This document shows, in pieces, positions 9,401 to 19,856 of a stretch of DNA of 64,000 nucleotides. Location: NCBI GenBank assembly GCA_014871385.1, contig CM026427.1, positions 926,068 to 990,067 on the forward strand, given 5' to 3'. Below the pieces are notes generated by a model, which did no database searches, was not told the origin of the DNA, and saw nothing but the letters and a program-made list of their open reading frames with translations. Numbering within the stretch: position 1 is the stretch's first letter; each line of letters opens with the position of its first letter. A program made the translations under genes and the position numbers. The stretch is from Ceratodon purpureus (taxonomy: Eukaryota > Streptophyta > Bryopsida > Pseudoditrichales > Ditrichaceae).

Positions 9401-12121
9401 TCGTCCGTAGGTTTGTGATGCGATTTGTCCGATGGCTTTGCGAGGTTCCAAGAGTGCTTCCGAATGAGCCAGGTGGTCTAGATACTTTTCCAGTTTTCGA
9501 AGACTGGATTCGTCAAGCCGAGAAGGGTACCTTCAGCAGGCTGCAGCATGATAGCTTTGCTCCAGCGCACCTCAGGTCTCTTGGTTGGTACATTGAGAGC
9601 GAGCCCGGCGATACGGAATATTTTGATGCCAGGGACAAGGAAATTTACGACAACGCGGAACTTGAGATTCAAAGAGTAAGAGAAGCACCACTTTCGGAGA
9701 AGTACGCGGTCTTAGAGGAAACGCTGGAGGTAATAAAGGAAGGCCTGGCAGCATCGGATAGCGACGGAGTGACCCCGGTTGGCATGGTAGATCGTTATCC
9801 ACCTAGTCTATCGTATGTAATGATTTGTGCCTTGTCGGGTAAAACTAATATTGAACTGTACGTTCCTCTCACTAACCCGGGCATTATCACTGAATACGGT
9901 CCAATCATGTTATATGAGCTGCAGGAACTCATAAATATTTCGAAAGACCTTGATACAATGCACCAAGATGATTTGGGTGTGGCCGTTGCGGATGTCGTTC
10001 GGAGCGTGGAGGCCATGGCCGAACTAGAGCAGGAGGCCGAATGTGTCATAACGGCGTCGACTCCCTCCAGTTCTCAACCTGCCGCCCCTGATCTCATTGC
10101 AGGGCATTATTTACGGCCGCGTGTGGACAAACCTACTCCAGATGAGCCTGTATCCTCTGCGCCTTCACAGAAAAAGCTAGTATCGAAACCGATGAAGAAA
10201 CCAACGAAGCTCAATCCAGATGATACCCCTGTTGTGAAATTCAAGGCCCTTCAAATTGATGGTGCGGAGAAGTCATTGCGGCGTTCTATGAATCTCTCTA
10301 TCGAGGGCTTCTATTTGGGAATTCGCCGTTCCGTTTTTCAGAAGTTCATGGGTTGCATACGAGAGGCAAGATTCCTTCATTCATTCTTTGACACTTCTCA
10401 TCTTTGCTCTTTTGTTTCGATCATTAGATTATTTCCATGATAGGTGTTTTTTTAATGCAATCAATGGTAGCTAGTACCAGTATGTTTAAATTGCCGTCGG
10501 CTGCTCATTCAATGTTATGCGCCTTCAGCACTTCGATCATAGGCCGCAAGTAGCGATTGCAGAAGCAGAGCTTCGGTCACCTCCTACAGTTCCGTGTCGT
10601 TTCTATCGTAGAGTCTCGATTACATAGTCATATGGTCACCTATTGTTTTACTTGAAGTTGTGAAACTTGATCTTGTCTATCTTCTAACAAGCTCGGGCAA
10701 GAAATCGTGATGAAATGAATCCAATGTACGACTATCTTTTAGCTGAATCGGCGCCGGCGCCATGAGCTGAGAATCTTTATAAGGAATCTGATATCACATA
10801 TTTTTTATATCGATTTTTTGTATTGTAACTTTGGTGCATTCGGCGCCGGCGCCATTTGCATGATCTTGCTTTATGCTGTGACAGTCTTTGAAATATGATT
10901 TTACAATGGGGCTAGCTACATCTAGATTCTCAGTATGATATTCTTAGTCCAACCGTCGCGGAGGTTTGAGGATAATCTGGCATTTGGACATGTCGCTTTG
11001 TATACGTGTTAATTCTTCTGCAGCCTCTTCGATTATGATAGCTAGTGTCGTTAGCATTGGCTAGCGCGGTTTACATTTTTGCAGATAGTATTCCCGTCGT
11101 TAATCTTATTGGATGATTAATTTTCTATTGTTGTTTGGCCTGCACAGATAAATGGCGGAAGGCTTCGGCAACATCACAGGGTCGCAAGCCCAAATTGTGT
11201 GGATCTCATTATTTGTGATACCCCCGACAACAGCAAAGTTCCAGACGTTACGTCTCCAACTCAGGTTCCAACGTGGAATATGGTTAAAAAGACGACATTT
11301 GACGCAATTTTCCATATTGCGGACTCAGTTCTTGCAGATTCAGGATTTTTGCTTCTATTTGTGCCCGCGGAGGAGCAGCCACAGCTTATGGCCGGACCAT
11401 GGGCAATGGAATGGGAATGTTTTCGGACTTTCTATGTTGTTAACCACCGACCATTTGATCCAGTGTGGGTAAGTTCTTCTATGTTGTGAATTGTAATCGT
11501 CGTTCTGGGTCTATATTGGTTATAGACGTCTAACCTGTCGATGTCTTATAATCTTTGCAGAAAAAGCTTTTTAAGGCCAAAGTGTTTAGGCGAAAGTGTA
11601 TGAGCCACGAAACTTTCAAGTTCAACGAGATTGCAAGCAAAGTCATGGACTGGCATCCAGAGGAATCAGATGTTGTGCAGAATGTTGTCACCGATTCAAA
11701 CCTTTTGCGCTGCAAGGAGACCTTTTCCTATCGTGGTTCAAAACAAAAATCTCCAGCATTCATGGAGTCAATGATCGAAATCTGTACCGTGAAGGGAAGC
11801 GCTGTTATAGATCTGACCGCTGGTGTTGGTAAGTCCTCAACAATGAGGTCTTTATTTTGTCCATTTTGTAATTTGCCACTCTGACTTAACCCTTGTTCGT
11901 TACTCGCAGGATCCTCTGTCGATGCTTGCGAGGTCAGTGGGCGTCATATTCTCGCGCTTGAGGACGATGTTGCAGCCTTCAGTGTTTTTCTGAAAGATAT
12001 TGCAGTTAAAATGGACGGTGTGGACGAATTGGCGGAGGATCCTGTCCTTAGCCTGCATCAGCACCTGGCAGAGCTCGAGCGTAGTGGATCACTGGCGACG
12101 GCAGCGTACTCCGGGTCCTAA
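6493..12121 (+). CDS. ParB-like domain - DNA N6/N4-methyltransferase-like fusion protein (eight exons, about 1134 aa)
   Basis: Proposed exons: 6493-6678, 7477-8117, 8251-8440, 8533-8937, 9169-10351, 11149-11468, 11561-11828 and 11910-12121. Phases agree at every junction and the sum is divisible by three. Exon 1 carries a KKRK nuclear-type signal. Exon 2 carries a ParB/Srx-like fold ending in VHVWDGNHRAIAW (the family's DGxHR motif). A long helical and acidic middle part of unknown type follows (exons 3-5). Exons 6-8 resemble PF01555 N6_N4_Mtase: motif IV position VDLIICDTPDNS, then late in the protein SPAFMESMIEICTVKG and the S-adenosylmethionine loop IDLTAGVGSS, then GRHILALE. The order IV-before-I and the ParB-first architecture match bacterial and phage ParB-methylases. 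The usual DPPY is DTPD here, so activity is doubtful. The exon 5 donor (weak) and the first intron (798 bases, could hide an exon) are the least certain parts. Expected nuclear; role inferred to serve the transposon. Confidence 0.72.
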
Positions 12122-12350
12122 ATCAGATCGGGTAGATTAGCGTACGATCTGTTGAATTTCTAAAGTACTTTCTCAGAAATAGTAACCATATCATCCTCTG
12201 GCATAAGATTGAGTAGACTAGTAATAGTGGTGATCTTATATATTCTGTCTTTTCGACAATAATCGAGTTCTATAACTCGATTTGCAATACATGAATAGAG
12301 TTTGAAATCCTCTTGCACTAGCGTTCCTGATACGACTATTTGATCAAAGT
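12122..12350. other. Convergent 3' spacer
   Basis: 229 bases between the stops of the methyltransferase gene (plus) and the small basic gene (minus). AT-rich 3'-UTR-like sequence; nothing else recognised. Confidence 0.5.
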
Positions 12351-12880
12351 CTAGTCTGAGCTTTCCGTGTCACTGGCCAAGTCCACCAAATAGTTAGATA
12401 TGGTTTCCATTACCATCGAAGATTCTAATTGCTCATCACACTCACCTTCCTCTTTCGGAATGCTACCTCCCGATACCACAAATACAGGGAATTCCCATGT
12501 CGGCATTTCCCGGATTATCGGCAATGTCATTCCGTCAGCCGTGTCTAAACTCACTATCCCTAGTCCGAAATCGACGGGCCTTATTGTGTCCGCATGGATT
12601 AGACATCCGAATTCTGCACACGCAATAATTTCGATGAAATGACTACATTGGCACTTGCGGAACTCTCAAAAGCAGGAGGAACATCGCACTCACCAGCACA
12701 GCCGCTTAATCTCTCTTGGCCAATCCTCTCCTTCCCTGAACCGACTTTGATTCCACGAGGACGGGATCGCCGCTTGAATGACCTCTTCGCTCTTTGCCTT
12801 TTTACTGCCATTGCAGCGTCCTCAGCACAGACGCTGCGAGGTAGACAATGGACTTGGTTTAGGTTAATATAGTTCTCCAT
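12351..12880 (-). CDS. Small basic/acidic two-exon protein, unknown family
   Basis: Two open stretches on the complement strand join cleanly. Exon 1 is 12880-12694 and ends at a strong donor (GTGAGT). The intron is 80 bases and ends in TGTGCAG. Exon 2 is 12613-12351, with phase kept (G|AA gives Glu). The product is about 149 residues. An N-terminal half has a very basic run (KRQRAKRSFKRRSRPRGIK, likely nuclear or nucleic-acid binding). A hydrophobic, structured-looking middle follows (VDFGLGIVSLDTADGM, TWEFPVFVVSGG), and the tail is acidic (DLASDTESSD). I recognise no family; the VDFGLG string is not in a kinase context. It is convergent with the methyltransferase gene and shares the block's composition. 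The model rests on splice signals and frame only. Confidence 0.5.
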
Positions 12881-13342
12881 CGGAATTTCAAATTCAAAAA
12901 CTGGCTGAGGTTAGTAAATGCCGTGGATTCAGTTATTCACACGTTTGAAGCGCCACCCAGAGATTGAGGTTGAATGCTGCATGGAAGCGCCATTTCATGT
13001 TTCGGCTCAGTTAAATCAGGATTCTTTCTCAATCAAGATTTACTGGTAATTAACGCTGAATGTAAATCCCAGTGTGGAGGTTATGGTGAAGTATAATCTT
13101 CAGATATCGCCATTGCTGGTACATCGTTTTCGATAAACACACCATGTTATATATATATATTTTGCCTAAAAATCAGTATATGAGTATTTTGTTCCTTTAG
13201 CATTGAATTTGTGGTTTACACATCACGGTTTATAAATGTCTAGCCAGGACTATGTTTACGTATTCCCATCTTTTTCTTACTTGTTGTTCTAGTTTTGCAG
13301 TAATCAATTACGCAACTGATCGTGTTGTTTTGGATCGCTGCG
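12881..13342. other. Intergenic, no gene seen
   Basis: Spacer between divergent small genes. It contains a (TA)n tract near 13148-13160 and, at 13271-13300, a pyrimidine-rich acceptor-like stretch ending TTTTGCAG just before the next gene. That acceptor does not join the next frame, because an in-frame stop follows it. Confidence 0.45.
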
Positions 13343-13972
13343 ATGACGAGAATCAGGCGGGGTGCTCATCGAACTGGAAAGGATCGAGATACTTCGGTAT
13401 CAACAGTACCAATCACTCCGGAGGTGCAGTCAATGCTGACCGGGTACGCGATGCGATGGTCCGATTTTGGTGGAGGAGCTCAAATTGTTGCGGACGTTTC
13501 GGAGAGCAGTGACTCTGATTTTCAACCGAACGAGGATTCCATCACTTCGAATCCTATCTTGTCCAGCCGCTGGTTCAAGTCTTTGTCTTCTGGCCGTTTG
13601 TTCAAGTTGTTAACAGTGGTTTTACCTCACCTGGATCCTTACCCTGAGGATTGTTTTACTTGGCAATCTCTCGTGAATGGGTTTGCTGTTGATTCCTTCC
13701 CATATCATCGACACTGTGTCCTGATTAAGGGTGGAAGTGTGGGGCCCGTCTCTGATCGAGTTTCCCTGTTCTTGAATCGCAAGTTGGACTCACTGTCTCC
13801 CGGGCAAGTGCTTATCACAAAGCAGGTCAAGGGTCGGATGGGTATGCAGGTGCTTCATTTCTGGCAGATTGACCAGGGCGGGTTGAACTGGATCCATCGT
13901 GGGACAGGTCGATACCGTATTGTTGATTCAAAGTCGTGGGAGGAGATTGAAATCCAACCGACGCATACTTAG
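13343..13972 (+). CDS. Unrecognised 209-aa protein of the mobile block
   Basis: Open frame from ATG 13343 (MTRIRRGAHRTGKDRD) to the stop at 13970-13972. It has a basic N-terminus, an acidic Ser/Asp patch (VSESSDSDFQPNEDS, about residues 52-66), and a folded-looking C-terminal two thirds rich in hydrophobic beta-type stretches and aromatics (CFTWQSLVNGFAVDSFPYHR, VLHFWQIDQGGLNWIHRG). No signal peptide or membrane segment. I recognise no family. A shifted frame over 13301-13512 is also open for 70 codons, so the 5' end could be wrong or spliced. Its position and composition tie it to the transposase/methyltransferase block. Confidence 0.5.
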   Translation: MTRIRRGAHRTGKDRDTSVSTVPITPEVQSMLTGYAMRWSDFGGGAQIVADVSESSDSDFQPNEDSITSNPILSSRWFKSLSSGRLFKLLTVVLPHLDPYPEDCFTWQSLVNGFAVDSFPYHRHCVLIKGGSVGPVSDRVSLFLNRKLDSLSPGQVLITKQVKGRMGMQVLHFWQIDQGGLNWIHRGTGRYRIVDSKSWEEIEIQPTHT

Positions 13973-15337
13973 TCGGATCACCCAATCCTATCAACACTTT
14001 GTGAGCACAGGAAGTGATAATTGGCACTGTGGTCGGAGCACTGGACGAGATAATTGGCACTGTAGTTTGATAGGTTAATCTGCCGACAAGTTTGTAGTGC
14101 TTGGGGCCGTTTTTGTGGTGGATTGCTTCGAACTACTTGAGATACCTTTTATGGATGTATCCGGTTTATTAAGCAAAGGTGGTCAGTCCATGTATTGTCC
14201 CCATTTCGCAATAGTACCGGGCCGGAAATGCTTGTTGCTCTCTGGATTTTGTATCTGCTTGAAGTACTTGGCATATGGCGCTGGCGCCAACTCCATATCT
14301 TTATATCGGGATCCCTCTGTTTGGATGTGTGTCTGATTTCGTGACTGAGTCTGGGAATGTGGTGCGTTCCAGATCACATGTGTTTATGACTTGGATCAGA
14401 CATCATACTTAACATTTATTTGGGTTGTACCGTTGCATTGGTTCTCAGCACTTGGCGCCGGCGCCATGTCTGGACTTCAATCTTTTGGGTTTCTACAGTT
14501 AAACGTTTACTTGCCATTACTGTTGAATGGTTCTGGGAACTCGCATTGACAGAGTTTCTTCCACCGGCACTGTATATTTTGTACATATTTTTCGGTTTTT
14601 GGTAGTTCAGCTTCCCGATTTAGAAATGCAAGCTAGGATTTTTATTTGTGCTATAACACAATAATAATTGGTTTTTTTTTAAGTTTTCATTAATTGCATG
14701 GTTCTACGTAATCATTAGTAGTGGTCTTGATCGCCTTGCGGCGCCACTGGTTTCCGGAGAAAGTGCTTGAACGGGGTCCTTCCGTATTTAACGTTGTTCA
14801 TTAGTGCATCGTCAACTGTGTTTGAAACTGAGTTAAAAGCGGAGCACTTATATTAAAAGTTCTGAGTTAGTTTGACGATCTTCTAGATTTGCATCTACTT
14901 AGATTGCTAGAGTTGGTTGTATATCTGCATCCTATAACTGCGGATGGCGCTGGCGCCATTAGGTAAGCAATATTCATTTCACCCCTTATACTTTATATTG
15001 ATGAGTCAGTTTCTTATTTTATTCGTTTTTCTGAGAGTTGGGTTTCTCGTAGTATGTACGTATGTTGTATGATATACACTACTAGTACTCGTACGATGAT
15101 AAGTGTTCTGTATGAGGAGAGGATCTGTTCATCAGTCGTATGGATTTTTGGTTGGACGAATGATACGGAGGATGTAGTATTTGGAGTTTGTACCGAGTGT
15201 ATTTTTCGTCGTCGCAGACTTTCATCTATAATTCGGTATCTCGTTTGGGGGAGATGGATTCCTGAATTGTTGAATGAATGTCGGTTTTGATCACAATCTG
15301 ACCTGGTCCTTTCGACTGACGCCGTCTTTTTTGACAG
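13973..15337. other. Intergenic with three palindromes, no supported gene
   Basis: Three copies of the block palindrome (14275-14289, 14454-14467, 14944-14959) and one half copy near 14740. Short open frames here show no conserved features. A/T content rises toward the right. Confidence 0.45.
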
Positions 15338-15434
15338 GCCTACGCGCACGGCGAAGGACGCACTGCGGGAATACTACCTCGTGCAGGACCAGCTGCTGAG
15401 ACTAGGTGCACCTATAATTAGGATTAGCAAGTAG
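15338..15434 (+). CDS. Possible orphan terminal exon
   Basis: A pyrimidine tract (GTCTTTTTTGACAG) is followed by 97 GC-rich bases open in one frame, ending in TAG at 15432-15434. The peptide is RPTRTAKDALREYYLVQDQ followed by LLRLGAPIIRISK. It sits exactly at the change from GC-rich block to AT-rich DNA. It could be the last exon of a gene in the block, or the tail of a host gene cut off by the insertion. No upstream exon was identified. Splice signal and composition are the only support. Confidence 0.3.
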
Positions 15435-16724
15435 CAACATGGAAGAAGTTCAAATAAAGAAGACTCCTTGGTTTTTGATACAATTGCACATGGTTTTGAT
15501 AACCTTTGTAACTCCATTACATCAATTCTAGTTTTTAGGTTTCTAGAAAATCAAAAAAAAATCAATATAACTTCAAACAAATTTGATGTATTTTTTAATC
15601 CGCATTCTCTACAATTGTCTAACTTACTTGTATTTTTTTGCATCAACTATGCCATTTAACAACAAGGCAAAATTAAGTGGCGGCTTCTCATGCTACTACC
15701 TCAAGCCATATGAGTGAAAGGTCAAATGTTAAAAATCACATTATGCTACATAAAAGGTAGCATTAAGTCTATATTGGATTGGTAATGTGTTGAACAAGCA
15801 ATTCTCTGTTTTCTTAATTCTAAAGGACAACGTAACGACGCTATCTTATGAGCGGTGAGCGATGAGCAAAGAAAATTGACTTTTCGGAAAAAAAATCTTT
15901 ATTTTTTTCTTCAAAAGTCAATATTTTTACTGAATTTTTACACTAAGAAGGTATGTAGGAACACTTTCTTAGAGTATGTGACTATAAAAAAAATGGGCCC
16001 TATAACCGTGGATACAAAGGAACAAAAATATTGAGTTAAAAACATAAATTTTTATTTCAAATTTTGGAGGCCCCGGAATATGTAGAATCAATGTTCTAGA
16101 TATTGGTTTTTTCTTTTACCTTTTTGGTGCTATTGGATCTGAGAAAAGAATCTTATGTAAACCCAAAAGAATATTTAGGTATATTGTGGTACTTTTGTAA
16201 AAGACAAACATCATCTAATACCAAAATCTGAAATAAACATGGTTTTAGAAAAAAAATGATCTTTATTCATATTCCGTGAATTCAAATTTTAAACAAGTGC
16301 AAATCAAATCAAATCCTCTTTAGAAGGAATATTTTCCCAAACCACATAGATCATTGAAAATGCCCTCCATTATGTGGAAACTGTTGAAGTGGTTCCGCAA
16401 CTTTAGCAAGTTCTAAAACTCACATAACCTCGTTGTAGATGAAGTTGAAGGCGTGCATGGAAATATCTACTTAGTAATTTATCTTACAAATATATTGAGA
16501 GATGTATTACATGTGTTTGCGCTACGTCTATTGACCATTTTTTTCTAGGGGTCTCTAATGTCATCTTAGAATATTGGGGCGGATACATCTTGATATATTA
16601 TTAACGGTAACACAATATATTGTTCCATTTCCACTATTTATAGAAATAACACATCCATTTAGACAATGATTTGTACATGGGGTATTTGTAAGTGAGACAC
16701 ATGAAGGAAAAATAAGAATCAAGT
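15435..16724. other. AT-rich, no gene seen
   Basis: Low-complexity A/T-rich DNA. It contains the left member (from 15840) of an inverted pair matched at 22994-23013. Confidence 0.5.
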
Positions 16725-17660
16725 TTAACCCCTAAAGGACCAGGAAAGCGAAAACTACTTTTTGTTGTTTCGGGCAGCCTAGATGAAGAGGTTAAAAGTA
16801 ATATTTTTGGCTAATTTTTTTACTGGATGCTTCCTTTACCGCAATGTGTACGTGGTAAAATTTTCAAAGTCAAATTCCAATTTTAGACCCTTCATCTAGA
16901 AATTTTAGGTTTCAAGTCCAAAACGGGCAGTTTAAAATTAGATTTTTTTTCATTTTTTTTTTATAAATATGTTCATGACCATATCACTACTCAAAATCCA
17001 AAGTGACCCAAGTCAAAAAGTTTACCAATTTTACAAGGGCAGCCTCCAAAAATTACATGAACAAGCTTCGAAGTTTTTTGAAATTTTACAGTTTTTCCTT
17101 TCAAAAATTGTCAAAATTTGAGATATAGGAAATTTTCAATTTTTTTTCTTCTTGAAATTCACAAACTCATAGATGTAACTTTTAACCGTTCAGATTTTCA
17201 AAAAACCAAAAACATTTGATGTTATTCAAGTTTTACCATATTGTGGTTTTTGAACCTTCCTCTAGAAAATAATATGCATGAAGGCCAAAAAATCAAAATG
17301 AGTCTCCAAAATTTTGCACGGAAGTGCCCAACTTAGTTACCTACATGGAAAAAAATATGAGCAAAATGTTTGGGGTAACAATCATCAAGTCTCCCTTGGC
17401 ACCATTTAGACTATGCCTTTACAACAATGCCAAAAAAAAAAAACAGTAAACTTTGATTGTTATAATCTCAAAAATGGTCAAGATCCAACGGTTGAAATTC
17501 AACATGGTGTAAGTGAAGATAGTTAGGTTGAAGATCTTACGGTTGGAAATACCAGAAAAGCAGATTCTATTGGAAACATACATCAATTTCCATAAGGTGG
17601 TGAAAATCTGCAGTTTTCGGTTTTGGAGGTGCCAGAACACCTTGGACCTTTAGGGGTTAA
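16725..17660. mobile_element. TTAA-flanked element, copy 1 (936 bp)
   Basis: Left end TTAACCCCTAAAGGACCAGG; the complement of the right end reads TTAACCCCTAAAGGTCCAAGG. Bases beyond TTAA do not match between the sides, so the duplicated target is TTAA (or TA within it). Terminal CCCC and TTAA targets are reminiscent of piggyBac-type or TA-targeting miniature elements. No coding capacity. The interior is AT-rich. Confidence 0.72.
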
Positions 17661-18337
17661 TAGTGCTAAGGGGTTTTAGATCATGTAGAAGTAGAGGTAG
17701 GGTATGAAGGCAAAGTACTCATTTTGCAAATCTCAAGGAGGTTAAAGCTTAGAAGAGACAAAGGAAAAAAATCTCTTATTTGCACAATGGAGGTTGATTG
17801 TAGCTTAGATGACACTAGAAAATCTCAAAATCAACAAATTAGTGGCCATTTGTCAGGTATTTAAAACGGAGTCTTTTTTATTATTTGTCATTATGACATC
17901 ATTACATGTGCATGGGCATCTTTACAAAAAATCAAATTGACCCTATTGCTCAACACTGGACCTATAAAGTGAAGCATGTCCAACAATTAGGTTGTTGGAC
18001 TTTGACTAACTCAAAGGTCTAGTCAATGATGATAACTTGTAGTCTAGCATTCTTAAGTGGAGTAATGGCAAAAACAAGAAGTGGTTTCATCTCAATCATG
18101 ATGCGTTCATTAACTTCCTATATAACATGAAGCCCATGAAGAAGCAATGTGAACATATGAAGACACTTCAGAAACGGCCACATGAGGGGATAGAATAGGG
18201 TGCCCGTAAAAACTAGTTGTCATTGCTTCTAAGAATGTTGAGGCTACAAAGACCTACCTCTCAACTGACCCAACCTAGTACCTTGCAATTACAAATCCAA
18301 CATATAGTAAAGACTTCTAAAAGTGCTAAATTCTACA
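17661..18337. other. AT-rich, no gene seen
   Basis: DNA between the two TTAA-flanked elements. No frame, repeat or RNA gene could be supported. Confidence 0.4.
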
Positions 18338-19153
18338 TTAACCCCTAAAGGACGAAACAACCACTTTTGGGTTGTGCCAGAAATTGAAAACCCAATAAAA
18401 TGCCCCAAAAGGGTCGGATTTGAGTGTTTTTTGTTCCTAACCTCTTTAGAATCAAGTTGGCAATAAGGGTACGCTAAAATTTTAGTGAAAAAGTGAAACC
18501 CTGATTTTAGAAAAAAGAAACAACATGGGTCGGTGACGTGTTTCTATAGTGAAGTTAGTGTTTCTACAGTGAAAATGTTTCAACTGTACTTTGAGCACAT
18601 TGTGCACTGAAATAAAGATCTCTGCTTGTGGATTTTTTTTTTAGCATTTTTTTGTGGAATGTTTGTATGACCACTACTTTATGGCTTCACCGTTTCGGAT
18701 TTATCAGATTCCCTTTTGAATTTGCCAAAAAGAGCCATATTGAAGAAAATAAAATTCAGAGTGACACTTATGTCAAACCCATTTTCTCCAAATTGGTAAC
18801 TTGGAAAAATCTAAAAAAAATTGTGCATGTTCCCAACATACTGGAAAAGAGACTTAGCTTTAGTTGCCAAGTTTTTGTAAATTTTTGAAGTAGTAATTTT
18901 TAGTCAAACTTGGAAACTCACTATTAGTATTTCAGAAATTCACTAATCTTCCAAACTTCACATGTTATCTTCCAATATGTTGCTTCTCCTAACCCAAAAT
19001 TTGGTACAGCTTTTGGTACTCCACTACTTTCAAAGATCTTACAGTTAAATTGCTTATGGTGATTCTTAAATTTGTCTCACTTTGGAAGATGCAAGAATGG
19101 CAGTGTAGGTGCTGAAAAACTGTGGAAATACCCCTCCGTCCTTTAGGGGTTAA
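18338..19153. mobile_element. TTAA-flanked element, copy 2 (816 bp)
   Basis: Left end TTAACCCCTAAAGGACGAAAC; the complement of the right end reads TTAACCCCTAAAGGACGGAGG. Same terminal 15-16 bases as the copy at 16725-17660, with the interior largely different. Again TTAA is the only shared flank. Non-coding. Confidence 0.72.
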
Positions 19154-19394
19154 ACTTTCTTCAACATCAATTCATATTTATTTTCATTTTTAAGATAAAT
19201 AAGTTAAGCTAAGGGCTCTCTCTGAACGAAGAAGGGATTAAAAGAGATTATACTATGAATTTCCTTACAATTGTTGAAGTCCACTAACAACTTGCCATGC
19301 ACTACTACATCATAGATTATACTTCCACATTGACACAAATCCTCACACCCCTCTCATTGGTAATTTTATTTTCTATTTTTATAGTGCATTGTAT

Positions 19395-19856
19395 GAGCTT
19401 GAGGCTCAGCTGGAACCAAAGAGGGATGTAGACAAGCAATTTTTGAATTTATTGTTTTAGTTCTTGCAGCAAATTGGTTGTAGATAGCACTCAACTAAGT
19501 CACCGTTTCACTTTTTTTTTTGAACTTTCGTTCACGCAGGCCTATTATTCATCATATAATGGTGATTTTTCATGGTGGTTGTGATGTGCTTGACCCCCTC
19601 TCGGATCCAATATGGGGTAGAGAGGGGTCAAGGTTTCCCATGTTTGCAGAGTTTCAGCAACATGGAGACAGCTGCCTCCGCCCTACAAAGTCAAAGTTTG
19701 TAATCTTTTTTTGATTTTTTGAGGTGAATAAGATGTCCTTGAGGCTCTATTGGATTTAAAGAGGGATGAGGATAAGCTATTTTTGTATTTATTGTTTTAT
19801 TTCTTGCAACAAATTGGCTGTAGGCAACACTCAACTAGTCACTGTTTCACCTTGTT
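19395..19856 (+). repeat. Diverged direct repeat of about 120 bp
   Basis: The segment at about 19395-19515 recurs at about 19736-19856. Shared core words include AAAGAGGGATG, TTTATTGTTTTA and CAAATTGG, and CACTCAACTA. In one frame both encode related peptides (LEPKRDVDKQFLN... and LDLKRDEDKLFLY...), but the first has stops. This suggests a duplicated exon of the decayed gene to the right. Confidence 0.55.

Larger units (their letters stand above)
764..14959. repeat. Dispersed palindrome family ATGGCGCCGGCGCCAT (non-coding copies)
   Basis: Copies lie at 764-777, 1166-1181 (centre CGCGAGCG variant), 1334-1347, 7002-7017, 7283-7295, 10750-10763, 10842-10855, 14275-14289 (CTGG centre), 14454-14467 and 14944-14959 (CTGG centre). 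The copy at 7002 extends to a perfect 22-bp palindrome starting GGC and ending GCC. A half-match (GGCGCC) occurs near 14740. Copies sit in intergenic DNA and in introns of the methyltransferase gene, and five more lie inside the transposase reading frame. In the rest of the window I see only partial matches (37138, 39291). Spacing is irregular outside the coding repeat. Possible roles are protein-binding sites of the element, modification targets or hairpins. None of these is shown by the sequence alone. Confidence 0.85.
1..15434. mobile_element. Candidate large DNA transposon: MULE transposase plus ParB-methyltransferase and accessory genes
   Basis: This block is compositionally and functionally distinct from the AT-rich DNA to its right. 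It contains a coiled-coil gene (minus), a Mutator-like transposase (minus), a ParB-methyltransferase gene (plus), a small basic protein gene (minus) and a 209-aa gene (plus). All are peppered by one palindromic 12-16-mer that I find nowhere else in the window. No terminal inverted repeat or target duplication could be fixed, because the left end is outside the window. The right limit is placed where G+C falls and the palindromes stop (last copy 14944-14959; last GC-rich exon-like stretch ends 15434). The coordinates are therefore an envelope, not measured ends. The alternative is an immobile cluster of genes tamed from transposons. Confidence 0.45.

Noticed and set aside
12351-12613. VDFGLG string resembling a kinase DFG loop
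   Set aside because: No HRD, VAIK or APE elements nearby, and the product is too small for a kinase.
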